From NCBI RefSeq assembly GCF_029784155.1, contig NC_073691.1:54321978-54385977 (forward strand): DNA of 64,000 nucleotides, in the 5' to 3' direction. Below the pieces are notes generated by a model. That model saw nothing but the letters and a program-made list of their open reading frames with translations. It was not told the origin of the DNA and did no database searches. Of this stretch, positions 1 to 10,444 are shown one piece after another (the first letter of the stretch is position 1; each line of letters opens with the position of its first letter). The stretch comes from Uranotaenia lowii (Eukaryota > Arthropoda > Insecta > Diptera > Culicidae). The position numbers and the translations under genes are program-made.

Positions 1-467
1 CAAAAGCCGAATAAAATTTTTGTTGCATTCCACTCACGCTCATGAAAAGGCATCTCTCAAACTCTCTAGCGCTACAATCATCAATCATCAAAAGATTTCT
101 AATAGGTCCGTTCAACTACCGGTAAACACAATGCAGTCATATTTTATTTTATCTTTAAGTAGTTAATCGTTAAGTTATTAATTAACCTTTTTATTAATCG
201 TAAAAGTATCAAGATAATTCACTACAATGATATTTAAAAAATACCTGTATAAAATTTTTGAAAGGGCGACACAACATTTTGTAAACACAAACTTGTCAGA
301 AAGATATGTTGTGTATGAGATGAAGAAAACAAAATAATATTCATTTTTGCTACAAGCTTGTGGAGCTGACAAACTTGCTGGAACCAACGACGTTTGTGCA
401 TTTGACCTTTGCTTAAAACCGATACTGATTTGATCACATCTACATCATTTTATGTCTTCTAAGAGCA
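1..467. other. No gene seen
   Basis: AT-rich sequence without a recognisable coding region, RNA gene or element end. Short reading frames here look random. If the transposase gene at 2417-6103 belongs to a larger transposon, this stretch could be its 3' non-coding part, because no left terminus matching the one at 6504-6516 is visible before the window starts. Confidence 0.4.
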
Positions 468-733
468 AGTTCACTGGTGTTGGGAAAAAGTGGTAGAAAT
501 TTTGTCACTTGCACATTTTGAAAATTTTGCCATGCGACAACCTTTTTAAGATCTGTGGCTTTCAAGTTTTTTAACATGCTTTGATGCAAAAATAGCAATA
601 TTTCTATCACATACGGCTGACATAGAAACAGTGCTGTAAAAAAACAACGCCCAAACATCTTGAGAACATTTTTGCATGGTAAAATTTTCAAAATGTCCAA
701 ATTTCTACCACTTATTCCAAACACCAGTGAACT
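468..733. repeat. Inverted-repeat (hairpin) element, MITE-like
   Basis: Two imperfect inverted arms of about 60 bp, 468-534 and 675-733, flank a 140-bp centre. The outer arm sequence AGTTCACTGGTGT at 468 returns reversed at 721-733, and the inner part (CATTTTGAAAATTTT) is also shared. Weaker similarity extends a few bases outward on each side and partly into the loop. There is no coding capacity, and I could not settle a target duplication. A small non-autonomous DNA transposon is the likeliest identity. Confidence 0.55.
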
Positions 734-1296
734 TTCTCTAAGTTTTATTGAACACTCCTACTATTCGAATTTAATTAACACTGTTCTCACATTTTACCTA
801 ATGATTGGTTTGAAAACGATCATTAATTCGCCATTGCCCATCATTTTAGAGACAGGATGCCAGTCGCTCAGAAAAAAAATTAGAGAAGCATAAAAATTGA
901 AAAACAAAATCGTAGCTCGAATGCATGTTATGGTCTATGTGCTTTTGATTCCTTCTTAATATTTCAATAAAAAAAATGAAATGTAAAGTTTTTAAAGAAA
1001 ATAGTCTTATTTTAAAACAAAACACCCCATGTGCAATAACTACGAAATCTACTCTTCTGGAAACCAGGTTGAAATGACATATTTTGGTAATATGGCAAGA
1101 ATGCTTAAACAAAGAAAAAGAAGAAAAAGTTTATTGTGACAAACTTGATTTTTTGCAGAATAGGTTTAATAATTATCTTTAACATTTTTTGCTTCGTAAA
1201 TCGTGTGAGTGGCTATGCTATAATGACGAACTTAAAAATATAGAATGTTTATTTAATTGTGAACTGGCAGCTGTTTCAAGAATAATTTGTGTGAAC
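734..1296. other. No gene seen; 3' flank of transposase gene
   Basis: AT-rich non-coding sequence. Once the RTE fragment (1311-2405) is removed, it directly follows the stop codon of the minus-strand transposase gene. It could therefore be that gene's 3' untranslated or subterminal transposon DNA. No motif settles this. Confidence 0.35.
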
Positions 1297-1310
1297 TATA
1301 AGAAATATTA
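1297..1310. repeat. Target-site duplication, left copy (14 bp)
   Basis: TATAAGAAATATTA occurs here and again at 2406-2419, exactly bordering the RTE LINE fragment. The bases outside the two copies differ. This is a perfect 14-bp duplication from target-primed insertion. Confidence 0.85.
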
Positions 1311-2405
1311 TATCGTTATCCATAACGAGCTATGGAAAATTATGGACGAGAACGGCTTTTCCGGGAAGCTGATCAGACTGATCAAGGCGACGATGGATGG
1401 AACGCAGTGCTGTGTGCGGATTTCGGGTGAATTGTCGAGTTCATTCGAATCGCGCAGGGGGCTTCGACAAGGTGATGGTCTATCCTGCATGATGTTCAAC
1501 GTGGCGCTAGAAGGTGTTATTCGACGAGCGGTGGGCGAAATGCGGGGCACGATTTTCAACAGATCCAGTCAACTTATCTGCTTTGCCGATGACATTGATA
1601 TAGTCGGCAGATCATCTGCGGCGGTGGAGGAGATCTACCGCAAACTGAAACGCGAAGCAGGAAGGATTGGGTTGATGATTAATACGTCCAAGACGAAGTA
1701 CATGCTGGCCTGCGGATCCGAGACCGACCGAACCCGCTTGTCCAGTAATAACAAGGTCACGATCGACGGCGACGAGCTGGAGATAGTCGAAGACTTTGTC
1801 TATCTCGGCTCACTGGTGACCGCAGACAATGACACCAGCCGTGAGATCCGGAGGCGAATTATCAGCGGAAGTCGTGCCTACTATGGACTCCACAAGCAAC
1901 TGCGGTCGAGAAGACTTAGCCCTCGCACGAAGTGTAACCTGTATATGACGCTCATTAGACCGGTTGTTCTCTACGGGCACGAGACATGGATATTGCTCGA
2001 GGAGGACCTGCGTACACTCGGAGTATTCGAGCGACGAGTGTTAAGAACCATCTTTGGCGGCGTACAGGAGAACGGAGTGTGGAGGCGAAGGATGAACCAC
2101 GAGCTCGCGCGACTCTACGGCGAACCCAGTATCCAGAAGGTGGTGAAGGCTGGCCGGATACGCTGGGCGGGACATGTTGCGAGAATGCCGGACGACTGTC
2201 CTGCAAAACAGGTGTTCGCTACGAATCCGGTAGGAACAAGACGAGCGGGGGCGCAACGAGCGAGGTGGTTAGACCAAGTGGAGCGTGATCTGGCGAACGT
2301 GGGGTGCCCGAGAAATTGGAGAACGGTTGCTATGAACCGAGTGAATTTTAGGAATTATGTTCGTCAAGTTATGTCGTGAGACGGAATACTATGTAAATAA
2401 ATAAA
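1311..2405 (+). pseudogene. RTE-type LINE, 5'-truncated reverse transcriptase fragment
   Basis: The 3' end of a non-LTR retrotransposon. The open frame runs to a TGA at 2377-2379. It covers the latter part of the reverse transcriptase: the RQGDGLSCMMFN block, the catalytic CFADDIDIVGRS block (DNA about 1578-1613), the thumb (FVYLGSLVT) and the C-terminal GHVARMP block typical of RTE-like elements. Endonuclease and early RT motifs are missing, so the copy is truncated at 1311. The tail ends in TAAATAAATA, in keeping with the short tandem repeats of RTE 3' ends. An open frame starts at 1189, but its first ~40 codons are flanking DNA plus the target duplication. RTE clade is inferred from the motifs. 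Confidence 0.85.
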
Positions 2406-2419
2406 TATAAGAAATATTA
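2406..2419. repeat. Target-site duplication, right copy (14 bp)
   Basis: Second perfect copy of TATAAGAAATATTA. On the minus strand bases 2419-2417 read TAA, the stop codon of the transposase gene. The RTE element therefore landed immediately 3' of that gene's stop. Confidence 0.85.
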
Positions 2420-2549
2420 CATCATGTGAATCAAAGGTAAGAAAACTATTTCTTTTTTGTCTGCTGTTTTGATCCCTACCAATTTACATTTGATATCTTG
2501 TATTTCAAATCTTCTGGGAGCATTTAGTTTTCCATCGCTCGAGTATATA

Positions 2550-4148
2550 CAGTGAGCGAACTAAGAATAGCACCACTATGTGTTTTGCTTGTTAAAATAT
2601 CATAGCTTGAAAAATACGAAAATTTTCTTCCACAGTTTGTTCTGCATTGCTTAACGGATAAATCAAGCATAAGTTTACTTTTTTTGGACGTAGTAATTGG
2701 CGTTGAGGACCAAAAACGTGGAAAAAGGGTGCGAAATAAGAATAGCACCACTTGAGTTTTTCAACAAAAACAAGATTATTTTTCAAAATTTACTGTGTAA
2801 AAGTGAATAATAAAGCTTCTACGAATTATTTGAATAGAAAACTGCATTTTAAGAAGTTTTCCAGAATTCCAAAGGTTTTCAAAGGTATTAAAAGGAGGTT
2901 TTAAGAGATGCTCCTCTAGCGTTAAGGAATTTGATGTTTGAGCTGTAATTCTTTATCAAACTACTTGATTTTTTCATTAACATTCATAAGTATGAAGGAA
3001 AATGATGAAACATAGATTTGAGGCTGAGTTTGAATCCAAAAAGCAGGTTGGAATTCAAAAATATTAATATTTATTAATAGTCAAACACTATTTCTCTAGT
3101 TTTAAGTCATAGATGGCAGCACTATCTTGGCATTTAACCAAATTCATGACCATTTTCGAATATCCGGGATTAATTAGGGAGTGCTGGATGATTTTGGTCA
3201 AGAAATAAATACATGTACCGTGTAAACGCTTTGAAAATTCTAAGATAACTAAATCCCAAAAAAATAGAATTGCATCAAGGTCACTAAAAGTGAATTCTTG
3301 TGACCGATTATCAGAATAAAGTTATACTTTGCGATGGAGCTTGATAGACCAGACGGCTAGCAGTATTATTAGAATGATTTGTAATTGAATCGGAAATTGA
3401 GAGGAGCAGGAATTTTGGCGGTTGTTTATTTTTGAGCTGGTGATTCTTTTGCAAATCCGGAAAAGCTTTTTGCAGAGTGACTTTCCACAAAATTGTAATG
3501 GGAAAATACCTCAAAATGATGAATATGGGCCTAAATAAACCTGGAGAATCAAGATTGAGACTAAGTTTGGTTTTAACTGCAAGATAGTGCTGCCATCTAC
3601 GACTTGAAACTGGAAAAAGTGTGGTTTACTGAACAAAATCAAAAATTTCGATTTCCAACCTATTTTTTACTGATTCAAAATTAATCCCGAATGTTTGTTT
3701 CATCATTTCACGTCATTTTTATGAAGAAATCAAGTAGTTTGATAAAGAATTACAGCTCAAACATCAAATTCCTTGACGCAAGAGGAGCATCTCTTAAAAC
3801 CCCCTTTTAAAACCTTTGAAAACCTTTGGAATTCTGGAAAACTTCTTAAAATGCAGTTTTCTATTCAAATAATTCGTAGAAGCTTTATTATTCACTTTTA
3901 CACAGTAAATTTTGAAAAATAATCTTGTTTTTGTTGAAAAACTCAAGTGGTGCTATTCTTATTTCGCACCCTTTTTTCACATTTTTGGTCCTCAACGCCA
4001 ATTGCTACGTCCAAAAAAAGTAAACTCATGCTTGATTTATCCGTTAAGCAATGCAGAACAAACTGAGGAAGAAAATTTTCTTATTTTTCAAGCATTGATA
4101 TTTTAACAAGCAAAACACATAGTGGTGCTATTCTTAGTTCGCTCACTG
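2550..4148. mobile_element. Non-autonomous Tc1/mariner-like foldback element with IR/DR ends
   Basis: Starts CAGTGAGCGAACTAAG and ends with its reverse complement, flanked by TA at 2548-2549 and 4149-4150. The inverted arms are about 570-590 bp (2550-3136 and 3577-4148), with weaker similarity running toward the centre. Each arm carries the terminal motif GCGAANTAAGAATAGCACCACT twice: at the tip, and about 175 bp inside (2731-2752; 3946-3967 reversed). This is an IR/DR layout known from some Tc1 elements, where the repeats bind transposase. No transposase frame is present, so the element is non-autonomous. It sits inside the last part of the transposase gene at 2417-6103. Confidence 0.85.
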
Positions 4149-5250
4149 TATTAATGTACGATGATCGGAAAGGTTTATCAAAGAATTTTTTTTTAGAAAC
4201 TAATGATTCGCCGTACAAATGAATGTTCTCATTGTCATCTACACAATAATTAAATCCCACAATTTCTCCTGTTTTTGCCAAAAACCATTTATTGGCCGAA
4301 TCATTAGATAAACTGAAATTTTCAAACTCTATTTTCGAAAATACTTCAACATTAGAAGAATCATTAGTCAAATTAACATAACTCTCTTTCGATATCTGTC
4401 GTTTGAGCTCTGGGAATGTTTTTGAATATGTTTGATTTTTGCTATTTATTATCTTATTAGACTCACTCATCCGTTTGGCTATTTGAGCTAAAGGTTTATT
4501 ACCTGTTCGAATGATGTTTTTTATTTCTCCTAGTTTATTTTCAAAGCAATATGCGCTAAAATCTGACAGTTTTCCAAACTTCTTCACATCATCCACTACG
4601 TGTAAAAGGTTATGAACGTTACTAGAAACATAATCTTTTCCGTAGATTTTTATGAAGTCCTCAACGAATCGAGTAACGAGTAAGTAACGAATGAGCTAAA
4701 TCGAGAAGAAAATTTTACGAATCACATGAACATATAACTATTGCACAAAAAAATATCAAAAAGTGCTCATAGACTTCTTTCTTCAAAAATGGTTTAAGGA
4801 CAATAATTGGAAGGTAATATAAAAAATTTCGAAATTCTAATTCTTTCCAGAATCCAACACAATCTATTCCCCTTATAGCCCTGTGCATCTCATTTGGTAA
4901 CTTGTATTCTAATAATAATTTCGAAATATCCGGTATATTTTGACCAGACCACTTTCCTCGGTAGCTGCCCAATTTCCCATCTCGCCATCCTATCAAGATT
5001 TTTTTCATTATTCCTAAGTCGATCAAATGTAGGGAATCTGCGACAGGGAAATCAGCTATCATATCTAATGGTAGTTTCAATAACGGTGAATGTACTCTGT
5101 GATGTGTGCCGTATCGATTTGCGCGAAAGCCATCATCGGTGCGTTTGGATGCGTTTATTTGAGGGAAACAATTGGTGTTTGATATATAAGAATAGTCACC
5201 TTCCGTGGTGCACTTCAAACATCCATTCTGAGCATTAAAATTCGCTGTTC

Positions 5251-5307
5251 CTAAAAAAATAAAAAATTAATGAAGAGGCATATGCTACCGTATTTTTTCA
5301 AGCAAAC
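5251..5307 (-). other. 57-nt intron in the transposase gene
   Basis: On the minus strand the donor is AAAG/GTTTGCTT at 5308/5307. The acceptor is a T-rich tract ending TTTTTTAG at 5252-5251. Splicing joins codons in frame across ...AFIKG and TANFNAQNGCLKC..., which restores a continuous protein. Without splicing, both flanking frames end in stops. The length is typical of short dipteran introns. Confidence 0.75.
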
Positions 5308-6103
5308 CTTTGATAAACGCCCGAGCTGGAGAGTCGCAAATGAAGCCTAGAATTTTAACTTTAATATCGTGGCCATTTATCAAGAAACCATTCTTGGTAA
5401 ACGTATCCATTTCTTCCGTGAACTTTTGAAGGAAAATACTTATGCTGGGAGGTTTTCTTTTTCCGGAATATATAGCCATTACCATAGGTTTAAGTTGAGG
5501 GAACTCCTTAATGTTGAATTGTATAGGCCAAAAATTTTCCGAAGAGTTTCGGTAAATCGGAAGTGCGTCGATGTTGAACTTTACGGAAAGTGTCATGGAA
5601 TTTTCGATAATTTGAGAAATATCCTCTATACATTTCAGGAAGCCATAATGCCAGTATTGACCATCTCCCATTCTATCCAGAACAACATTTCTGCTCGTGT
5701 TTAGTAAAGTTCTTGGATCCTTCGGAACTCGAATATTCAACGTTGTATTTAAAATCAACAATAGATCCTTAACCGCCTGATGGCTTATATTGCATGTTAT
5801 TGCCCATGTCCTTAGTTTGTCCGTGAAAATTTCAACTTTTTCGCAATCGGATAATGTAGGCGGTAAATATTCGTTGTTTGCCGTTTGTTGTGTCGAACTT
5901 TGAACGCTTTGTGATTCGGAAATAACTGCATCGGAGGTTGCTACAGGAACATCAGGAATATTGACATCTTCTAAAATATGATTTATTGTCTCCTGTGAAG
6001 AAAGAGTTTTTTCAACACGTCCCTGTATTATTCGGAGATAGTTTTGTCGAACATTTCTCTTAAAATATCCACTACCTTTAATTTTTGACCACTTGGAAGA
6101 CAT

Positions 6104-6503
6104 TTTGTAATGAAAACCTGATGTTAACTGAACAAAAATCAATTCATCTGCTTTTAAAAAACCAAAACGACTCGCACCGCCCATATAAGAACAAAAACAC
6201 TGAATAATTTCTTGAAAGGGCTTTTATAAACTTCAATCGATTTATTTGAAGTAGTTTTGAGCCCTCTCCTAGTCTGAACGAATGGAAAGTTCTTTAAAGT
6301 TTTAAAAAGTGCTAAAAATCAATAACAGGGAATTAATAAAACAAGTTTATTACTGTTTTATCATTTAGTTTCAAAATACACTATAAGCTGTCTAGACGGC
6401 TTGTTTTGAAAATATCTAAAATAAATTCGTTTTATAACAAATTAGATATTACAAAACCTTTATAAAATAACTTATAAAAATTATAAAACCGTTCCGATTT
6501 TTG
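6104..6503. other. 5' flank of the transposase gene
   Basis: Non-coding DNA between the transposase start and the terminal motif at 6504-6516. The part from about 6340 is rich in repeated TTTATAA/TTTATAAAA and GGTTTTATAA motifs, like subterminal repeats near CACTA transposon ends. A promoter is expected here, but no single site stands out. Confidence 0.4.
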
Positions 6504-6516
6504 TGTGTTACTTGGG
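6504..6516. repeat. Putative transposon terminus (TGTGTTACTTGGG)
   Basis: TGTGTTACTTGGG, followed by TAT, is the reverse complement of the CCCAAGTAACACA that begins the 37614-43540 element. There the flanking duplication is also TAT. It lies 400 bp upstream of the transposase start, so it is probably the 5' terminus of the autonomous element. The matching left end is not seen in the window. Confidence 0.5.
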
Positions 6517-6549
6517 TATGTTGTCTTGATTACAAAAGCTACTTACGCC

Positions 6550-6608
6550 TGGAGAATTGAACCGCTGGTCTCTAGGTTGCAATGAAACTCACCAGCCTCT
6601 CGACCAAT
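6550..6608 (-). other. Degenerate tRNA-like (Pol III box) sequence
   Basis: On the minus strand TGGTCGAGAGG resembles an A box and GGTTCAATTCT matches a B box, about 50 nt apart, as in a tRNA. The T stem and acceptor stem do not pair well, so this is not a credible functional tRNA. It may be a relic of a tRNA gene or of a tRNA-derived SINE. Confidence 0.3.
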
Positions 6609-6671
6609 CCCGCAATAGTTTGTTGCCACTGCAATAGTTAGTATTTGAATTTAATGTCATTTGAGATGATC

Positions 6672-6679
6672 AAATGGGT
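6672..6679. repeat. 8-bp target duplication, left (AAATGGGT)
   Basis: AAATGGGT borders the hAT-like element on the left and is repeated exactly at 8947-8954. Confidence 0.75.
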
Positions 6680-8946
6680 CAAGGCCGTGCGAACGGGGGG
6701 GGTTTTAGGGGTTTAACCCCCCCCATGAAGATTTTTCCAAGTAAAATTTTTGAAAAAGTAAAGAGAAATTACTTGATTTTAAAAGGTGCTGAATAAGTGT
6801 TAACAAGAAAGTAAAAAAAAAATTCTCGCCTCCGGCGGAAATATGTCTTTATTCACCCTAGGCTTGAGAAATTTTATTTCACGACATTACATACATATTG
6901 ATACACGAATTGATAATCGTAAATTTAGAATGGAAATTCAATCAACCTTTAGCATTGAAACTCTACACTTGACATACAAAAACGCTACCTCGTCTATAGA
7001 ATGGGTTTTTATACAGAATTATAATCAAACAAATTCAGAACTTGAAAAAAATTTTATTCAAAATTAATTCATCGAATACTAATTTTATGCATCAACAAGC
7101 TGGAAGCCATGCATCATAACTCACGATGGTCATCAGAATTAGAAAATTAAAATCTAAAACCTTGTATCTATTCTCTATTTTTTTTTTACTAAAAATTTTG
7201 ATTAACAAAAATTTTTGCTGATATGAAATATTCTTCAAGTAACCAATTTTTGTCTCAATTTAATTTTTTGTTTTTTTGTTCTTCTAAGTGCTCAACATCA
7301 CATTCAAAAATGTTTGATAACATACACAAGGCCATGAATTTAACATCCTTCGAGGTGCAATGAATTTGAAAGCTAATTTTGACTAATAAGATGCAGTTTT
7401 ACTATAAGCTTTTGCTTTTTTTGAAAATCTTTTGCAAATATTTCCAAATCATTCTAGAAATTTCTGCATCATTTTGACAATACTTTAAATCAAAAGCAAG
7501 AGATCTTAAAATAAAGGTATAAATCAATTTTGGAACTTTCCTCAACATTTCAAGTTATTTTGAATTCTGCGGAAAAGTTCTGAGGTTTTCAATTTATGTA
7601 CTTTTCCACATTTTTAATGATGTTTTAAACCAAATTGAATTCTAATTTTCAAAAAAAAAATAACGAATTTTAAAGTAAACCTATTTTAAATTTACGAAAT
7701 ATTTTTCCTAAGTTTTTCTTAGTTTTTCAAATCTTAATTTTTGTGTTTTGAAAACATAATCTTCTGGCTTTGAAATTACATTTTTAAAAACAAAAACAAA
7801 GTGTCCACTTTCTGTCCTTTTCAGGTCCCAATTTTCCAATTGATAGCGACAAAATATTTAGATCTTGAAATTTTAAACTTAAAAACCTTCGATTTAAATT
7901 TTCTTAAAGTTTGTCTAGTTTTCATTATATTCAATAATATTTTTATAATCGATCATGATTTTTAATTTATCTTATCTACAATTGATTTGATTCGACGTAG
8001 CAACTTTAAAGTTAAATTTTAATGCACAATTTTCACTAAATTTGTATTATCTTTGTGCTTTAAAGATTTACAACAAAACTTGGAATCCATTAATTTTTTT
8101 ATCAGTTTCTTATTGTCAATTTCCCAATCTGTAATTTGTCAGTATAACTGAACATGTTGTATTATAAATATATGTATAAAGTTATTATTATGAACTTAAG
8201 TACTTGTTTGCCTTTTATTTAAATTACTGGACGAATTTTGATATAGAAAAGGATTTTATCTTTGACTTTGATCACTGGCAATCTTGAAAAAAATTAAATT
8301 ATTTCTTCTTTTTATCAAATAAAATTCAGTTATCAGCTATTGAAGTTCGAAATGTTTTTTTTCCTAATCGAGAAGTCATATTCTCATTGTAAAAAGTAAT
8401 AATTTTTTTTAAAATTCAGGATACTACAGTGGATTTTTAATCAATCCTTCCATTGAAAATGAAGAGAAGAAATGTAAAAAAAGATGAATAATAAATAACA
8501 ACATTTTTCAATAATCTGGTTTTATATTTTATAAATCCTTTATCTGTGCAATAATTCTTATGTCCGAAGCTTTATTGAAAACTTTGATTTGCATTCTTTT
8601 TCTGGTGTTTCAGAATATTGATTTCAAATTTGGCAGCTAGGCTGCTTAGAATTTATATTCAAGCGAATTTCTAGTCCAGAATAAGGAACATCATTTTGAT
8701 TGATTTATTAATGACTTACCGGAAAAAGAATTGGTTGGGAACATTTATTTTTATCCGCTTTGATAAAGTTGATTTATTTTTTTAGTATAATTTATAAAGT
8801 TTTAAGTTTGTTTGAAAATTATAAGTAAGAAAATGGTTTAGAAATGAATTTACTTATTATTTGTGTATTTTTGCTATTGCTATTATTTTCGGCTAAATTT
8901 GATTTCAGAAAACCCCCCCCATGGACGGGTCCTTCGCACGGGCCTG
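6680..8946. mobile_element. Non-autonomous hAT-like element, 2.27 kb
   Basis: The left end CAAGGCCGTGCGAA and the reversed right end CAGGCCCGTGCGAA form short imperfect terminal inverted repeats. Runs of G/C near both ends (GGGGGGGG at about 6696, CCCCCCCC at about 8913) extend the symmetry. The element is bordered by a perfect 8-bp duplication, and both features fit the hAT superfamily. The interior is extremely AT-rich with no transposase-like frame, so it would depend on an enzyme encoded elsewhere. Confidence 0.75.
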
Positions 8947-8954
8947 AAATGGGT
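8947..8954. repeat. 8-bp target duplication, right (AAATGGGT)
   Basis: Exact second copy of the bases at 6672-6679. Confidence 0.75.
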
Positions 8955-10444
8955 TGGTAAATAGATTGTACCTTATTTCGTTTAAAGGACTTTCAGTACA
9001 TTTAATTAATAATATCAAAAATTCTCATCATCAAAAATTTATTCGAATATCTTGACATTGATAAGGAAAAATTCGAAAAATTCTCTTCGGAGTTCCAGCT
9101 TTAAGTAAAAACGCAACTTTTGGTTGCTTGGCTAACAGGAATACTGGAAAACATCTTTAACCTCATCTCATAAGAATTATGCCTTTGCAAAGTATTTGAG
9201 TGATCCAAAAAATTTTCCTTGATCACTTTCACGTTCACGTCAAATTTCTAATTCAAATTTCGGATGAATAAAGATTTGCTCAACGGCTTCAATCTATTTT
9301 ATGTTAAACTTACTTTCCATGGAATGATTAGAAAAAGTAACACAAGCCGGAACAATAGTGTAAGCACACAACAGCAAACCAACTTTATTTCGAAATCCTG
9401 AAAACTTTTTATCTCATAAAATTAACTAACTACGAACGGCTGACATTTTTATCAAATTTATTGGGCTACACTTTGTTTTGTTAGAAACTTCTGCATGCAT
9501 GAATGAAAATCGATTAAATTTCCAGTTAAGCTACCTAGTTACTAGTGAAATGTTTGTACTGTCTCGATTTCCTTCGGAAGTCGAAGCTGAAACAAGACGA
9601 CACAACTCTCAAAAACCAACAGCCACTGATTTTAATCAGGACTGAATCCCACTTCGTGCTAAAGGAAAGTGAAAATTTTATTAGCAAAATTGCGTAACTC
9701 AACTTAACAGCACTGAAGCACCAACAACTAAAAAAGTTGATGTGCTGAAGTCTCTTAAAACCCGGACTTTCTTCCCAGGGGTGGGCTTCCAAAGAAGACT
9801 AAACAAAATGGTGTTGGCGAAATGAGGGAAGTTTGTGTAGGTTCACGAACTTTGTCGCCGTAGCAATATCCGTAGTTCTACGCAGCATAAAATGACCAAA
9901 CACAATGCTTAAAAAGAGGTTCACAAAGGTACTAAAATGCAAACTTACCGATAAAATCGTCCTTTTGCTTGCACACAAGCTACCGCCAGAGAACTTTCCC
10001 GATTGGGGTTGGATGCCAAACCGTATAGCCAGGCCGATAACTTCCGAGATCGTCGTAGGATCAATTCAAACTTGGGCGTCACGTACTATTAGGGCGAATT
10101 TACGGGGGAAAATACTTGGAGGCAGTAGGTGTAATAACCGCCTTACTAAGATTTACTTTATCTGCAGCTTGATTCTCAAAAACCGACCACTTGAAGATCA
10201 AAATGCTAAGGCTTCTCGTTTTCTTTTTTGGTCTCCAAGAAAACTCCATTTTCCATCCTTCCATAGGAAAGCTATTTTGGTAATTCATGATGACTGTCAG
10301 AATAACGATAAGTCATTCAGTAGTCCTTATGGGTGGAATTTCCATTTTACCGAAATTTCAGCACACAAAGATCCACTCCCAATAAGACTGACATGATACA
10401 TGTTTAAATTATGCATTGGAGATACTACGGATATTACCACTTTG
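8955..10444. other. Unassigned; no supported gene
   Basis: Base composition becomes less AT-rich from about 9540. Overlapping frames exist on both strands, the longest being 163 codons at 9905-10396 (+). None shows a domain, signal peptide or family motif I recognise. It may be unique non-coding DNA or an unrecognised repeat. Confidence 0.35.

Larger units (their letters stand above)
2417..6103 (-). pseudogene. CACTA/Tnp2-like transposase gene, broken and interrupted
   Basis: DNA transposase of the animal 'transposase domain' type, resembling CACTA/Tnp2. The start chosen is ATG 6103-6101 (MSSKWSKIKGSGYF). Exon 1 runs 6103-5308 and contains RDPRTLL-like (PKDPRTLLNT), NIDALPIYRNSS and GFICDSPARAF blocks. 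A 57-nt intron (5307-5251) follows. Exon 2 starts at 5250: HHRVHSPLLKLP, then FPVADSLHLIDLGIMKKIL, then HVVDDVKKFG and FSAYCFENKLG. Candidate catalytic acids are D in ICDSPA, D in ADSLHL and E in FENKLG (inference). Damage: nonsense TAA at 4717-4715, a frameshift near 4664-4690, and a Tc1-like element (2550-4148). Removing that element and one TA restores the same frame, which runs from 2548 to a stop at 2419-2417. Intact length would be about 675 residues. Superfamily is moderately sure; transposase identity is strong. Confidence 0.72.

Noticed and set aside
1189..1310. First ~40 codons of the RTE reading frame as real protein
   Set aside because: They are flanking DNA plus the target duplication; the LINE begins at 1311.
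2592..4106. The same short peptide (MKNNLVFVEKLKWCYSYF) encoded twice on opposite strands
   Set aside because: It results from the inverted arms of the foldback element, not from two genes.
4081..4148. C-terminal residues of the 171-codon transposase frame
   Set aside because: The last 22 residues are encoded by the inserted Tc1-like element's end.
9905..10396. 163-codon frame
   Set aside because: No motif, no signal peptide, composition like its flanks; a competing frame exists on the other strand.
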